A DNA stretch of 64,000 nt from Clitoria ternatea. Its lineage: Eukaryota > Streptophyta > Magnoliopsida > Fabales > Fabaceae. Numbering within the stretch: the first letter of the stretch is position 1; each line of letters begins with the position of its first letter. Made by a program: the position numbers and the translations under genes. The stretch covers positions 150,230,501 to 150,294,500 of the forward strand of contig CM075670.1 of assembly GCA_037962975.1 (NCBI GenBank), written 5' to 3'. Shown piece after piece: positions 1-11,959 of the stretch. The notes under the pieces are model-generated. The model ran no database searches, was not told the DNA's origin, and saw nothing but the letters and a program-made list of their open reading frames with translations.

Positions 1-1607
1 CCAAGATACAGCTATACCAGCTAGCATAAAAATGTAACCAGATGTTGATTTCCTGGTATCAATTTAGCCTATGACCTTTAAATTATTTGTTTATTTATAT
101 ATAAGCTTGTAATCCTTTATTTCTTAAAGATATCTCATAACCTTCTTTATAGTTTTTCAATGGTCAATACCTGGATTACTTCGATATCTATCTAAAACTC
201 CAACTGTGAAAGCAATGTCAGGTCTAGTACAAACTTGAGCATCCATAAGCCTTCCAATAATTAAAGCATATGGAATATTTTTCATGTGTTCCAGCTTGAT
301 ATTATTTTTTGGACATTGACTTAATTCAAATTTATCACCCTTCACAATGGGAGCCACACTCGGTGAACAATTTTTCATGTTAAACCTCTTTAAAACTTTA
401 TTGATATAGGTTTCTTGAGGCAAATCCAAAATGCCTCAAGATCTTTCTCTATGAATTTAATGCATATGACATAAGATGCCTTACCTATATGCTTCATATC
501 AAAGCTCCTTGAGAGAAATTGTTTCACCTCATATAACATATCCTTGTCATTAGTCTCAAGCAAAATATCATCCATATATAAAATAAGAAAACAAACTTTA
601 CTCCCACTAACCTTCTGGTATATACATTGATCCATGATATTTTCTTCAAAACCAAATAAAGATACAACTTCATGAAATTATAAATACCACTAGTGGAAAG
701 CCTGTTCCAATCCATATATGGATTTATTAAGCTTGCAAACCAAATGCTCACCATTATTAGAGAAGAATCCTTCAAGTTGTTTCATGGACACCTCTTCATC
801 TAGATCACCATTAAGGGATGTCGTTTTCATATCTATTTGATGTAACTCAAAATTAAAATGAGCTACCAATGCCATAATTACTCGAAAAGAATCTTTCTTA
901 GAAATAGGAGAAAAAGTCTCCTTATAATTGATCCCTTCTCTTTGAGTGAATCCTTTGACAACAAGTCTTGCCTTATGTCTCTCAATGTTTCCTTGAGAGT
1001 CTTTCTTTGTTTTAAAGACCTATTTACATCTAATGGCTTTTACACCGTTAGGCAAATCAACGAGATCCCAAACTTGGTTAGATGCTATAGAATCCATCTT
1101 ATCTTTCATAGCATCATACCATAAATCTGAATCTTTAGAACTCATGGCTTGTGAAAACATTTCAGGATCATTTTCAGCTCCAATATTATAGTCTGATTCT
1201 TGCAAATACACTTTATAATCACTAGAAATTGATGACCTTTTGAATTTAGTAGATCTTCTTAATGTTGCCTCATTATCTTGTTAAGGAACTTGTTGTTCAA
1301 TAGATTGTTCAACGTTGCCTTGTGGTTCCTCATTAACAACTTGATCTAATTAATCTTCTTTAGTAGCTTGTAGAACTTTAATTATTGGTTGTCTAGTAAC
1401 TACTCAAACTTGAGAAGCATGAATGACTACCAATCTTGTTGAGGAACTTGTTGTTCAATAGATTGTTCAACATTTCCTTATGGTTCCTCATTAACAACTT
1501 GATCTACTTGATCTTCTTTAGCAGCTTGTGGAACTTCATATTTTGGTTTTCTAGTAACTTCTCAAATTTGAGGAGCATGAATGAATACCAATCTTTCACT
1601 TAATTCG
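1..1607 (-). pseudogene. Copia pol fragment: integrase-RT linker and reverse transcriptase
   Basis: In minus sense, from 1607 to 1, the translation shows a Copia linker with a 'LRRSTKFKRSS'-type motif near 1250, then the RT start (WDLVDLPNGVKAIRCKWVFK-type block near 1030-1080), 'DMKTTSLNGDLDEEV' near 800, the palm 'LYMDDILLETND' near 560, and 'CTRPDIAFTVGVL' near 200. Copia enzymes normally have YVDD; here the motif is YMDD, common in Tnt1-type elements. The frame is broken by several stops and shifts, so no protein could be made. The RNase H end lies left of the window. The element's integrase core is absent on this side. Lineage (Tnt1/Ivana-Ale type rather than SIRE) is inferred from RT and gag motifs. 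Confidence 0.85.
1277..1594. repeat. 158-bp direct tandem duplication in the Copia linker
   Basis: Two neighbouring copies, 1277-1434 and 1435-about 1594, both begin CTTGTT(A/G)AGGAACTTGTTG and run in parallel to CATGAATGA(C/A)TACCAATCTT. They differ at scattered positions, so the duplication is not brand new. It lies in the linker between integrase and RT and is a multiple of neither copy's reading frame (158 is not divisible by 3), so it would itself break the frame. Confidence 0.85.
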
Positions 1608-3039
1608 TGTTGGGACCAAGTCTGATTTATGAAAGAAAATTATTAATTAACTAGACCCCAAGATTCATTAATAACACATATCAAGGAATTCAAAGTAAAA
1701 TGAAGTTTGTCCATGTGTTATCTAACCTGTTTAATTTAGTGTTTCTGGATATAAATATTAAGTACACAAGTTACAAATAAAAGGGGGAGTCCATCAAAAT
1801 AAAAGTCTGACTTATGACATATAAGAAATTTCAAGAAAAGTCTAATTCCAAGCTTTGCTCAAAAGGAATCTGATTCAAGTATGATCAGACCTTTATACTA
1901 TAAATCAGACTTCAGACTTTTAAAGCAACAAGAACTTCACTTCAAGCTTACGACAACTAACGATCAAAATTTATTTTGATAATATTGAGTTGTGAGCATA
2001 TCAAAGAGAAACTTCACTTATCATCAAAAGAGGAAAGAAAATAAAATAGTGAAGTAGCCAAAGCTCTTTTGTGAAGAAACCAATATAGCTACTCTACGTA
2101 ACTCAGAAATGTTGATAATAATTACCTCTTTTGTCAAAATACTCATAGAAGGTCAACCGTATATGCTTTACATGCTCTAATTGAATGAAGAAAGCCAACA
2201 AAATGACTTTTTCTCTGAAAATCTCAAGGGACTCCATATTTATGCAAGCTTTGATGATACCTTAACACTAGACCTTTTGCCCTCTCATCACATTCTCAAG
2301 GTCTGATGCTTATAATAATTGAAGTTTCACCAACAAATCTACAATGACTATGTGTCTTAATCAAATTTTCAAACAGTTATTTTAAGTGATTATAAATATG
2401 AAGAAATTCAAAAATTGTAGGAGAGAACTTGAATCATTTGAAGAAAATCTTACAATCAGTTTACAAAGCTTTCTTCATTCTTAGTTTTAAGCAAAAAACT
2501 TCTTTGTTGTTCTATATCTAATAGACCTTGGTCTTTTGCTTTCTTACTTAGTGTATCTGCTCATTACTTATATCTTCTCATACACTAAGTTCTTAGAAAC
2601 ACCAAACACAATCTATCTTTCAAATCTGTATTTGTGTAAAGTATGATATGTTGTCAGTCTTTAGTTTGTCGCAAACAGTTTTCACCTAAAGAGGCTTTTG
2701 AAAGAATACTTGGGATTGAGCTAGGAACGGCTTGTTGAAAGAATACTTGGGTTTTAAGCCTGAAGTGGCTGGAGTCAAGAATACTTGTGGAACAGTCTAG
2801 TGCTGAAATTGTAAAAAGAGTTTTACAATAATGGAAATCCTTCAAGATTGAAGGACTGGATGTACCTTCTGCATGGAAAGTGTTCTAGTATAAATTACTT
2901 GTGTTCATTCTTTCTTTTCCTTTCTTTTAAAAATCCTGCTACAAAAGCCTAATTGCTTGTGCTTTAAAGTTTCAAATTCTATAAAATAGTCTAATACTTA
3001 ATCAACCTCCCCCTTTCTAAGTCTAACTCTAAACCATCA
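1608..3039 (+). repeat. 5' LTR of SIRE-1
   Basis: It begins TGTTGGGACCAAG and ends CTCTAAACCATCA, two bases before the tRNA primer site, giving about 1.43 kb. An internal block near 2695-2790 repeats AAGAATACTTG three times. TATA-like TTATAAATATG lies near 2390. There is a purine tract AAAAGGGGGAG near 1778. The start is placed at the TG after outer-Copia sequence; because the matching 3' LTR is lost, the start cannot be checked against a partner or a target duplication. Confidence 0.7.
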
Positions 3040-3041
3040 AT

Positions 3042-3053
3042 TGGTATTAGAGC
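3042..3053 (+). other. Primer binding site (initiator tRNA-Met type) of SIRE-1
   Basis: TGGTATTAGAGC lies two bases after the LTR end and matches the plant Copia primer site TGGTATCAGAGC, complementary to the 3' end of initiator tRNA-Met, with one change (C to T). Confidence 0.85.
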
Positions 3054-3101
3054 TTATCCTTTTGGATTGATCACTTCAACAAGTGAAAAGGAACAAGATC
3101 C

Positions 3102-4890
3102 ATGGCAGTTTTTCAAAATAATCAACTTATAGCAAAAGGTTCTTCTATCAATAGACCACCAATTTTCTTTAGTGAAAATTATCCATATTGGAAGGAAAAT
3201 GGAGATGTTCGTCAAATCCACTCAGTATGGCCTATGGGTAGTCATCATCAATGGTGATCATCCTGTTCCTATTGATGAAGATGGAAAGCCCAAACCAGAT
3301 AATGAATGGACAATATTTAAAATAAAGAAAATAGAGACCAATGTTAAAGCCAGATTCCTCCTAACCTGTGCTCTAAGCAAATCAGAGTACAATAAGGTGT
3401 TTAGCTATAAATCAGCTAAAGAAGTCTGGGATGCTCTTCAACGTAATTATGAGGGCACCTCCAATATAAAGAGATCTAAAAAGATACTATTGAAAAAATA
3501 GTATGATACATTTAAAATGGAGGATCATGAAACCGTTGACCAGATGTTTGGAAGATTCCAAACATTACTGAATGAGCTTAAAGCTCTGGGAACAACACCA
3601 TCTACAAAGAATATAAATGTTAAGCTTCTTAGAAGTCTGCCAGAAAGATTTGATGCTAAGTGCTCAGCTCTTGAGAAGGATAAAGATCTAAGCACCTTCA
3701 CCCTGGATGAACTCCTTGGGTTTCTTAGAGTACATGAAATGAAGCTAGAGCAGAAGGAAGTCACTAGGCCTTCCTCCTCTAAAAGCATTGCCTTGAAATT
3801 TGAAGAATCAAGCAAGAAGTCCAAACCTCTTAAGATTGACGAGTCCATGAGCTTAGAACCAAACTTTCATAAGTCAGGTGGAGATACAGATGAAGAGTTG
3901 GCCCTTGTAACAAAAAGATTTCATAGGATTCTAAAGAAAAAGAAAGTTAGACCTGAAAAGTTCTAGAGGAAAAAACACAAAGGTAAATCTCAATTTAAGT
4001 TTAAAACTGACAAGTCTACCTTGGAATGTTTCAACTATAGGAAACCAGGATATATGAAAGCAGAATGTCTTCTCTTGAACAAGGAAAAGAAGGACAAAAG
4101 AAAAGATAAGATTCGCAAAGAAGTAAAAGGGATTAATCGTTTGGGGTGATAAAGATTCATCCAGCTCTAAAGAGTCTGATGAAAAGATAGAATCTGCCCA
4201 AATCTATCTTATGACTGATGTTGAACCAGATTCATAAGTTGGCTTTAGTGGCTCAGATTCAGAAGAAGTAAGCTATTCTAAACTCAAATAGAATTATGAT
4301 CCTTTGTTTAATGATTTTTCCAAGCTGTTAAAAAATTTAAAGAAATTAAAACATGTTGACATGACCTCTGACTATGAAAACCAGATTTTGAAATTGAAAG
4401 AAGAAGGTTTTGACAAAAGTATTAAAAAAGAAATGGAAGAAAAGAAAAGAATGCCCTTTGAAGAGTTGCATAAAGTTAGACAAGAAAATCTTGTTTTGAA
4501 AACCAACTTGGAAAACACTAAAGTATGGTACAACTCTCAAGCTGATGAAATCATCAAACTATAGAAGAAAGTGAGTTCACTTACTTTAGACCTAGGCGGG
4601 TTTATAAATGGCATTGAAAATTTGAAAAAGCTTTTGGGTAAATCCCATGGTGGCCATAGCAGACCAGGTTTGGGTTATGTAAAGAAAAATGATTTCAAGC
4701 AATCTTCATCTCCTCCATTTGTTTTAAAAAGGTAGAAACATGTAAAGTGTAACTATTGCAAGATACATGGTCATATAATAAATGATTGTTAGAAAAAAAG
4801 AAAAAGAATGAAAAGGTTGCTAACCATGTAGGACCCAAGAAGATTTGGGTACCAAAATCATTGATCATTCCAATTATAGATGTTCTAAAG
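3102..4890 (+). pseudogene. gag of SIRE-1, broken
   Basis: Gag makes the capsid and nucleocapsid of the virus-like particle. The ATG at 3102 opens a typical SIRE N-terminus (NRPPIFF..NYPYWK), then a frameshift near 3190 moves to the frame seen at 3172-3501. The capsid-like part (UBN2 family: 'AKEVWDALQRNYEGTSNIKRSK', then 'VDQMFGRFQTLLNELKALG') continues past a stop at 3499-3501. The first zinc knuckle near 4027 is damaged: CFNYRKPGYMKAEC has Tyr in place of the second Cys and of the His. A second knuckle, CNYCKIHGHIINDC, near 4749 keeps its CCHC residues. Further stops lie at 3964, 4147, 4290 and 4561. It ends near the conserved KIWVPK motif. Not functional. Confidence 0.85.
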
Positions 4891-6668
4891 ACAAAGACAA
4901 AGCATCTGCATTGGTATTTGGACAGTGGATGCTCGCATCACATGACAGAAAAAAGGTCTATGTTCCTAGACCTAGAACCATTTAAAGGTGGAATAGTCAC
5001 TTTTGGAGGTAACTAAACTGTGAAAATCATAGGGTCATTGAAAATGTGTATTTAGTTGAAGGTTTGTGACATAATCTACTGAGCATTAGTCAATTTTATG
5101 ACACTAGGTACAAGGTCTCTTTTGATAAAGAAAAGTGTACTGTCATCAACCATGATGGAACCACACTCTTCTATGCAAGATATCACAACCTGTACAAGGT
5201 TGACTTGAATGAACTAAATGATCACAACATGTTTGTTTTCAAACTCTGAGGAGGGGTGGATCTGGCATAAAAAGCTTAGGCGTGTGAGTTTAAAACATAT
5301 TTCAAAACTTCACATAAAAGGCCTAGTCAAAGTACTGCCAAAATTTTCTTTTAACAGTTTCCTGCCTAATGAAGCATGCCAAATAGGGAAACAATATAAA
5401 ACCTCTTTTGAAAATAAATATGTTGTTTCCATAGCTAGACCATTAGAAATATAGCATTTAGATTTATTTGGTTCATCTCAGGTACAGAGTCTTACAGGAA
5501 AGAAGTATGAATTTTTCATTGTTGATGATTGCACAAGAATGACATAGGTATACTTCCTAGCCCACAAGGACAAGTCTGTGAAAGTATTCAGGATTTTCTA
5601 CAAGAAAATCCAGAATGAGAAAGGATTATGTATTAGTACAATAAGAAGCAATCATGGCAGAGAATTTGAAATGAAGTTTTTAAAAAATTCTACAATGAGT
5701 TTAGCATAACTCATAGTTTTTCTTCTCCAAGAACACCTCAATAGAATGGTGTTGTGGAAAGGGAAAACAGATTTCTACAAGAAATGGCTAGAACAATGCT
5801 TTATGAAAATGATCTTCCAAAATATTTCTAGGCAGAGGCTGTGACCACTTCTTGTTATACTCAAAACAGAATCCTTATCAGACCTATATTGAACAAGACT
5901 TCCTATGAATTGTGGGAGGAAAGAAGACCCAACATATCATATTTTCATCCCTTTGGGTATGCCAGCAAAAAGGTATTGATTTCATTGAAACCTTTGCACC
6001 TATCACCTGACTTGAGGCTATTAGGATACTTCTTGCATTTGTTGCTTATAAAGGAATCAAATTATATTAGATGGATGTTAAGAGTGTTTTTCTAAATGGG
6101 TTTATTGAAGAAGTTTTTGTGAATTAACCCCTTGGTTATAAAGATTTTTCTTTTCCAAACCATGTTTTTAAACTTAGTAAAGCATTGTATGGTCTAAAAC
6201 AAGCTCTTAGAGCTTGGTAAGACAGGCTCAGTTCCTTTTATATTTTAAAGGGCTTTACTAAAGGAAAAGTAGATACAACCTTATTCAAAAAACGCTCTCA
6301 CAAAAACTTTATAATTGTGCAAATTTATACGGATGATTTTGTTTTTTATGCTACTCATGTAAGTCTATGCAAAGAGTTTTCTAAAATGATGTAAGCTGAG
6401 TTTGAAATGAGTATGATGGGAGAACTCAAATTCTTCCTAGGCTTGCAGATTAAATAGACTGATGATGGTATTTTTGTCCATCAGTAGCAGTACACCAAGA
6501 AGTTACTTAAAAAGTTTAAAATGGTCGATGCTAAGCCAATGAGCACTCTTATGCATCCTAATTGCATAATCAATAAAGATGAGTCTGGTACACTAGTGGA
6601 TCAGACCTTATATAGAGGAATGATTGGTTTCTTTTGTATTTAACATCCAGCAGACCCAATATAATGTT
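4891..6668 (+). pseudogene. pol of SIRE-1, part 1: protease, integrase, RT, with internal deletion
   Basis: Order seen: protease 'HWYLDSGCSHHMT' (active D-S-G) near 4912; pre-integrase 'WIWHKKLRRVSLKHISKL' with 'CQIGK' near 5255-5390; integrase core with 'HLDLFGSSQ' near 5458 and 'STIRSNHGREFE' near 5640, where the catalytic Asp of the usual TDHGGEFE is Asn. At about 5960 the text jumps from integrase C-terminal ('ISYFHPFGYASK') straight to RT ('LETFAPIT'), so the integrase tail and linker are deleted. RT continues with 'ALYGLKQALRAW' and 'IVQIYTDDFVF' (YTDD instead of YVDD). Many stops (for example 5452, 5547, 6125, 6217, 6392) show it is dead. It breaks at 6668 where SIRE-2 inserted and resumes at 15138. 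Confidence 0.85.
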
Positions 6669-8120
6669 TGCTATTCAAGTGGCCTCAATACTCAAGAGGG
6701 GGGGTGAATTGAGTTTTTAAAACTTTGCTTGGAATGCTTTTGAACTTGACTCTTTTATCACAAGTTTAAAGATTATGCAGGTGAAATCAAGTTTAATGCA
6801 AGAGACAATGCAAAACAAGAGGTGTACGTAGCTGAGACAATTTGTCAAACACTTGGTGTGCAATATTCAAAGTTAACTAATTCAAGCAAGCTTAAGTATA
6901 TAAGCCACAATCAACCAACACAAATCAATTAAGTGCAGTATATGAATGTAAAAGAGTAAGGGAGAAGAGCTTGCAAACCGATTTAACGAGTTCCACCAAC
7001 CCCGGTGTACGTCTCGCCTTCAAGCAACCCACTTGAAGGATTTCCACTATTGAGATTTAGAGATTACAAGCTATGAGTAATTGCAACTTCCTAGTGTCCC
7101 ACACTCAAGAACTCAATCCTCACTAGCACAAGGGTAACCCACCCAATCTCTCAAACTCCCAATACCCAAAGGTTAAACCCCAACCTTTGTGACCACCCAA
7201 CCTAGAGCGAAAACCTTTGTGTTTGGTGTAGTGTTTACAAGCAAGTAACTCTCTTAATAGAGTAGATATACAAATGAATGCTCTCTCAAATTCTAACTCT
7301 GAACAAGAGAGGATATACAAGTTGAAGTTCTAAGTTTCAGAAAAATGAAACTATACAAGAATAAAGCTCACAAGATTCAAGAATTGATTTCCTTTGATGG
7401 ATGTGACTCTTCTTTTTTAGTGGCTTGAGGAATTCTTGCATTTATAGAGCTTGGAAATGAGCATAATGGAGTTCCTAGCCGTTGCATGTGATGGGTGTCT
7501 GAGGGATGTGGAGAAATAAGTTGGTTTCCACTTAAAAAGCACTTTCCCCAATTTCTGGCACTATTGTAATTGATTACGCCTCGAGCAGTAATCGATTACA
7601 CTTTGAAATTTTCAGTGTAATTCGTGCTGTAATCGATTAGCCTATCCCTGGTAATCGATTAGATTTAACTTAGAACCTTTGTAATCGATTACTTCTTGCC
7701 TTGTAATCGATTATTGATGGCACCTGATGCATTTAATTTGGTTACGCAGCTTGGTAATCGATTGTTCTTGTATGTAATCGATTAGTTGTCATTCCAGGAG
7801 CTTTGTAATCGATTGTATATGTCCTGTAATCGATTAGCGAAAATACCTGATGCATTTAAATCAAATAGAGGCTCAGTAATCGATTAGTCTTGTTGGTGTA
7901 ATCGATTAGATGTGAAACAGGGTCCTTGTAATCGATTAGTCTTCATTGTGTAGTCGATTATTTGATAAAACAGAAGCTATCTAATCGATTATATATCCTG
8001 TGTAATCGATTATCCTGCGTGTTTTTGCAGTTCTGATGCATTTTCTTGTTTCTCCAATTATTCTTCAAGAGTCCTTTGTCATTATCAAAATCCGTGAACC
8101 TGAAAGCATATTCAAACACA
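6669..8120 (-). repeat. 3' LTR of SIRE-2 (left copy), with phased TAATCGATTA array
   Basis: About 1452 bp, ends TG...CA. TATA-like TCTATAAATG (minus sense) lies at about 7440-7449. From 7567 to 8012 it holds 16 copies of TAATCGATTA or one-base variants, starting at 7567, 7589, 7630, 7652, 7682, 7704, 7755, 7775, 7806, 7827, 7877, 7899, 7929, 7951, 7982 and 8003. The spacer sequences between them are not obviously repeated. The array lies upstream of the TATA box in the element's own sense, i.e. in the U3 (promoter/enhancer) part. Confidence 0.93.
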
Positions 8121-8887
8121 TTCTCCCCCTTTTTGATGATGACAACCAATGTTCATCTCTTGAGAGTTGTTTGTTCAAAAGCTTATCTCCAAAAAAATGT
8201 TCAAGTTTTGCACAATGTTATCTTAATTCAAAAGTATTATCTTTTAAGCATTATCTCAGATTCTGCATTATCATTATGTCTTATTTCAAAATATCTTCCC
8301 CTATCTAAAAGAGTTTTATGCCTTAGAGATAGTTTTCTAATTTGTTAACTAACAGTTTTTAGCACTTGTTCCATCAGAATGAACTTAAGTATTTCTCCCC
8401 CTTTGGAATCATCAAAAATAATAGAGAAATAGAGGAATATAACAGAATGAGAAGTTTATTAATATTGCAGAAACGGAAATTACAGAAATTAAAATTGCAG
8501 AATGAAAACAGAAAGATTAAAGCATAATAAAGCAGATCTAGTTATCCGGATGGAAAAAGCGAAATTTGGAAATCTGGTAGGACAGCTCATCGTAACGTTG
8601 TTGCATCATTTCGAAGTGTTGTTGTTCAGTCATTTGGAACTCTTGAAATTAGATGTGGGATGCTAATCGATTAGTGATGAAACAGAAAATGGTAATCGAT
8701 TATTTTGAGAGTCTGCAATCGATTATTAAGGAAACAGAGAGTGTATAATCGATTATACTGATCATGGTAATCGATTAGGGATGCTTAGAAATGGTCTAAA
8801 CTTACAGATTTTAAGTGGAATATTAACCAATCAATATATTAAGTATCAACACTTGTAAATCAAGAAATTATCAAAATTATTTAGCAT
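8121..8887 (-). other. SIRE-2 non-coding region between pol and 3' LTR, with polypurine tract
   Basis: Immediately next to the LTR the minus strand reads CATCAAAAAGGGGGAGAA (8121-8138), a good polypurine tract for plus-strand priming. A second purine tract, CCAAAGGGGGAGAAAT, occurs at about 8392-8407. Further in, five more TAATCGATTA-like motifs start at 8664, 8693, 8716, 8746 and 8768. No coding potential is convincing here; the short open frames at 8036-8348 lack any family resemblance. Confidence 0.8.
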
Positions 8888-11800
8888 TCAAACACAATTG
8901 GAAATATCTAAGATTCCTAATTCTCTTCTAATGTGTATGAATTGTTCTTTTGCCAAGGGTTTTGTGAAGATATCTGCTAGTTGCTTTGAGGTTTCAACAT
9001 GTTCAAGTACACAATCACCCTTTAATACATGATCCCTAATGAAATGATGTCGAATTTCAATATGTTTGGTTCTTGAATGCATTACAGGATTCTTTGAAAT
9101 ATTAATAGCACTTGTGTTATCATATTTAAGAGGCACATGATCTAACATAACACCAAAGTCAAGAAGTTGTTGTCTCATCCAAAGGATTTGAGCACAATAA
9201 CTACCAGCTGCAACATATTCTGCCTCAGCTATAGATAGTGCAACACTTACTTGTTTCTTGCTATGCCAAGAAACAAGAGAACTACCAAGCAAGTGACATG
9301 TTCCACTAGTGCTTTTTCTATCAAGCTTACATCCTGCAAAATCAGAGTTAGAGTATCCAACTAGAGTGCATTCAACCCCTTTGGGGTACCATAAGCCAAC
9401 ATTTTGAGTTCCAATCAGATATTTCATTATTCTTTTTACTGCAGTAAGGTATGATTCTTTTGGGCATGCTTGATACCTTGCACACATACAAACAACAAAC
9501 ATGATATCCGGTCTACTAGCGGTTAAGTATAGTAAGGATCTGATCATACCTCTATATTTTGAGAGTTCAACATCCTTACCCTTCTCATCCTTGTCCAAAT
9601 AACATGAAGTGCCCATAGGAGTAGCAATGTCATTTGCCTTGTCCATGTTGAATTTCCTAATCAATTCCTTGCAATACTTTGATTGACTAATGAAATTGCC
9701 TTCATTAGTTTGCTTAATTTGTAGTCCAAGGAAGAAAGTGAGTTCCCCCATCATGGACATTTCAAATTCGTCCTGCATTAGCTTAGCAAACTCTTTGCAC
9801 AATGATTCATTAGTAGCACCAAAGATTATATCATCAACATATACTTGAACCAATAGTATGTCATTTTTCTTGTGCTTGATGAATAATGTTGTATCAACCT
9901 TTCCTCTTTCAAAATTTTTTTCTAAAAGGAATTTACTTAATCTTTCATACCAAGCTCTTGGAGCTTGTTTTAAACCATATAATGCTTTCTTTAGTTTGAA
10001 AACATGATTTGGAAATTGGTAGTTTTCAAAACCTGGAGGTTGATCAACATACACTTCCTCTTGAATATATCCATTCAAGAAAGCACTCTTGACATCCATT
10101 TGGTACAGTTTAAAGTCCTTACAACATGCAAAGGCTAACAATAATCTTATGGTTTCTAGCCTAGCTACGGGAGCATACGTCTCTTCATAATCAATACTTT
10201 CTTCTTGATTGTAACCTTTAGCTACTAGTCTAGCTTTGTTCCTTGTGATTATACCATTCTCATCTAATTTATTCCTAAACACCCATTTTTTTCCTATTAT
10301 TTGGTGATCATTGGGTCTTGGCACTAGTTCCCAAACTTCATTTCTTTCAAATTGATTCAATTCTTCTTGCATGGCCAACATCCAATGTTCATCAATAATA
10401 GCTTCATCAATGCATTTGGGTTCTATTTGTGATACAAAGGCTAAATGATTACTTGCATTTCTAATGGCGTTTCGAGTACTTACACCTTTTGTCATTTCAC
10501 CTATGACTTTGTCTAAGGGATGATCCTTCAAAGTGATCCATTGTTGTGGTTCCTCATGTTGTGTTGTTTCTCCTTCAGTGTTGCCTTCCTCTTTATTATC
10601 CAAGCTCATTTCTTGGAATGTACCTACAAGGTCATAAACATCTTCCTTTCTCAGGGAGTTATGGCTATTTTTATCAAATTTGACATGAATAGACTCCTCA
10701 ATGGTGTTTGTTTGTTTGTTAAAGATTCGATAAAATTTACTAAATTGTGAATATCCTAGGAAGATTGCCTCATTAGCTTTAGCATCAAACTTTCCTAGAT
10801 TATCCTTTCCATTATTGAGCACAAAGCATTTACATCCAAAAATATGAAAATATGAAATGTTGGGTTTTCTTCCCTTGTAAAGTTCATAGGGGTTTTCTTT
10901 AGAATAGGCCTTATTAAACATCTATTCATAACATGGCAAGCGGTATTTACCGCATCGGCCCAAAAATGTTTCGTAATGTTATTTTCATTTAACATGGTTT
11001 TTGCAAGCTCCACTAAAGATCTATTTTTCCTTTCAATTACTCCATTTTGTTGTGGAGTTCTAGGAGCTGAAAAATTATGATTGATACCATGTTTTTCATA
11101 AAACTTTTCAAAAGATTGATTTTCAAATTCTCCCTCGTGATCGGTTCTAATGGATGCTATTTTTGAATTTTGCTTATTTTGGATAATCTTAGCAAGTTTC
11201 TTAAATGCATGATATGCTTCATTTTTATGAGCAAGAAACAAGGTCCATGTATATCTTGAATAATCATCTACAATCACTAGACCATAGTAATTACCACCAA
11301 AGCTTTTGATTTTGGAAGGTCCAAATAGATCCATGTGCAAAAGTTATAAAGGCTTTTGAGTGGAAACAATGTTTTTAGCTTGAAATGATGCCTTTACTTG
11401 TTTTCCCTTTTGACATGCATCACAAAATTTGTTTTCAAATTTAAGCTTTGGTAAACCAATTACTAATTCTTTAGAAACAAGTTTATTCAAATGGTCTACA
11501 TGTATATGAGCTATTCTTCTATGCCATAGCCAAGTTTCATCCTCTCTAGTCATGAAGCATTGTACATCATTTGAGGACAAACTATCCATATCAATCATGT
11601 AAATATTATCAATTCTTTGACCTACAAACTTGATTTCCTTATTAATCTTATGTTCAATTATGCAGCAGTTTAATTCAAACAAAACTCTATATCCTTTGTC
11701 ACATAATTGACTAATGCTAAGTAAATTGTGTTTGAGGTCTTCAACATACAATACATCACTAATAGAAGTAGAAGAATTCTTACCAATGTTTCCAATGCCT

Positions 11801-11925
11801 AGTATTCTCCCTTTGGTGTTATCTCCATAGGTGACACTTCCTTTCCTTTTGGGAGTGAATGATGTGAATTTCCTTATGTCTCCCGTCATATGCTTTGAAC
11901 ACCCACTATCCAAATACCAATGGGT
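8888..11925 (-). pseudogene. pol of SIRE-2: protease, integrase, RT, RNase H
   Basis: In minus sense: protease 'WYLDSGCSKHMTGD' at about 11920; pre-integrase 'WLWHRRIAHIHVDHLNKL' with 'CDACQKGK'; a stop at 11344-11346 just before the integrase 'HMDLFGPSK' (a CAA-to-TAA type change judging from relatives); catalytic residues D (LFGPSK block), D ('IRTDHEGEF', Gly to Glu next to it) and E ('QNGVIERKN') are still visible. A frameshift near 10900 separates it from a 677-residue open stretch 10921-8888: integrase tail, RT from 'WELVPRPNDHQIIGKKWVF', 'VYVDDIIFGATN' palm, then RNase H 'DRKSTSGTCHLLGSSLVSW' and 'ADIFTKPL', ending in TAA at 8888. Two visible lesions disable it, though RT-RNase H alone is open. 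Confidence 0.92.
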
Positions 11926-11959
11926 GTTGCTTGCCTTGAAGCATACCTACAAAACAAGA

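Noticed and set aside
1801..1925. TCTGA/TCAGA motif copies in the SIRE-1 LTR as a further phased array
   Set aside because: The distances (for example 63, 16, 20, 7) are irregular, so I do not include it with the phased arrays.
7567..8012. Arrays as satellite or centromeric repeats
   Set aside because: They are confined to LTR U3 or internal element regions and are bounded by defined element ends.
8036..8348. Overlapping plus-strand frames at the SIRE-2 LTR/polypurine region
   Set aside because: They cross the LTR boundary and polypurine tract and have no family resemblance.
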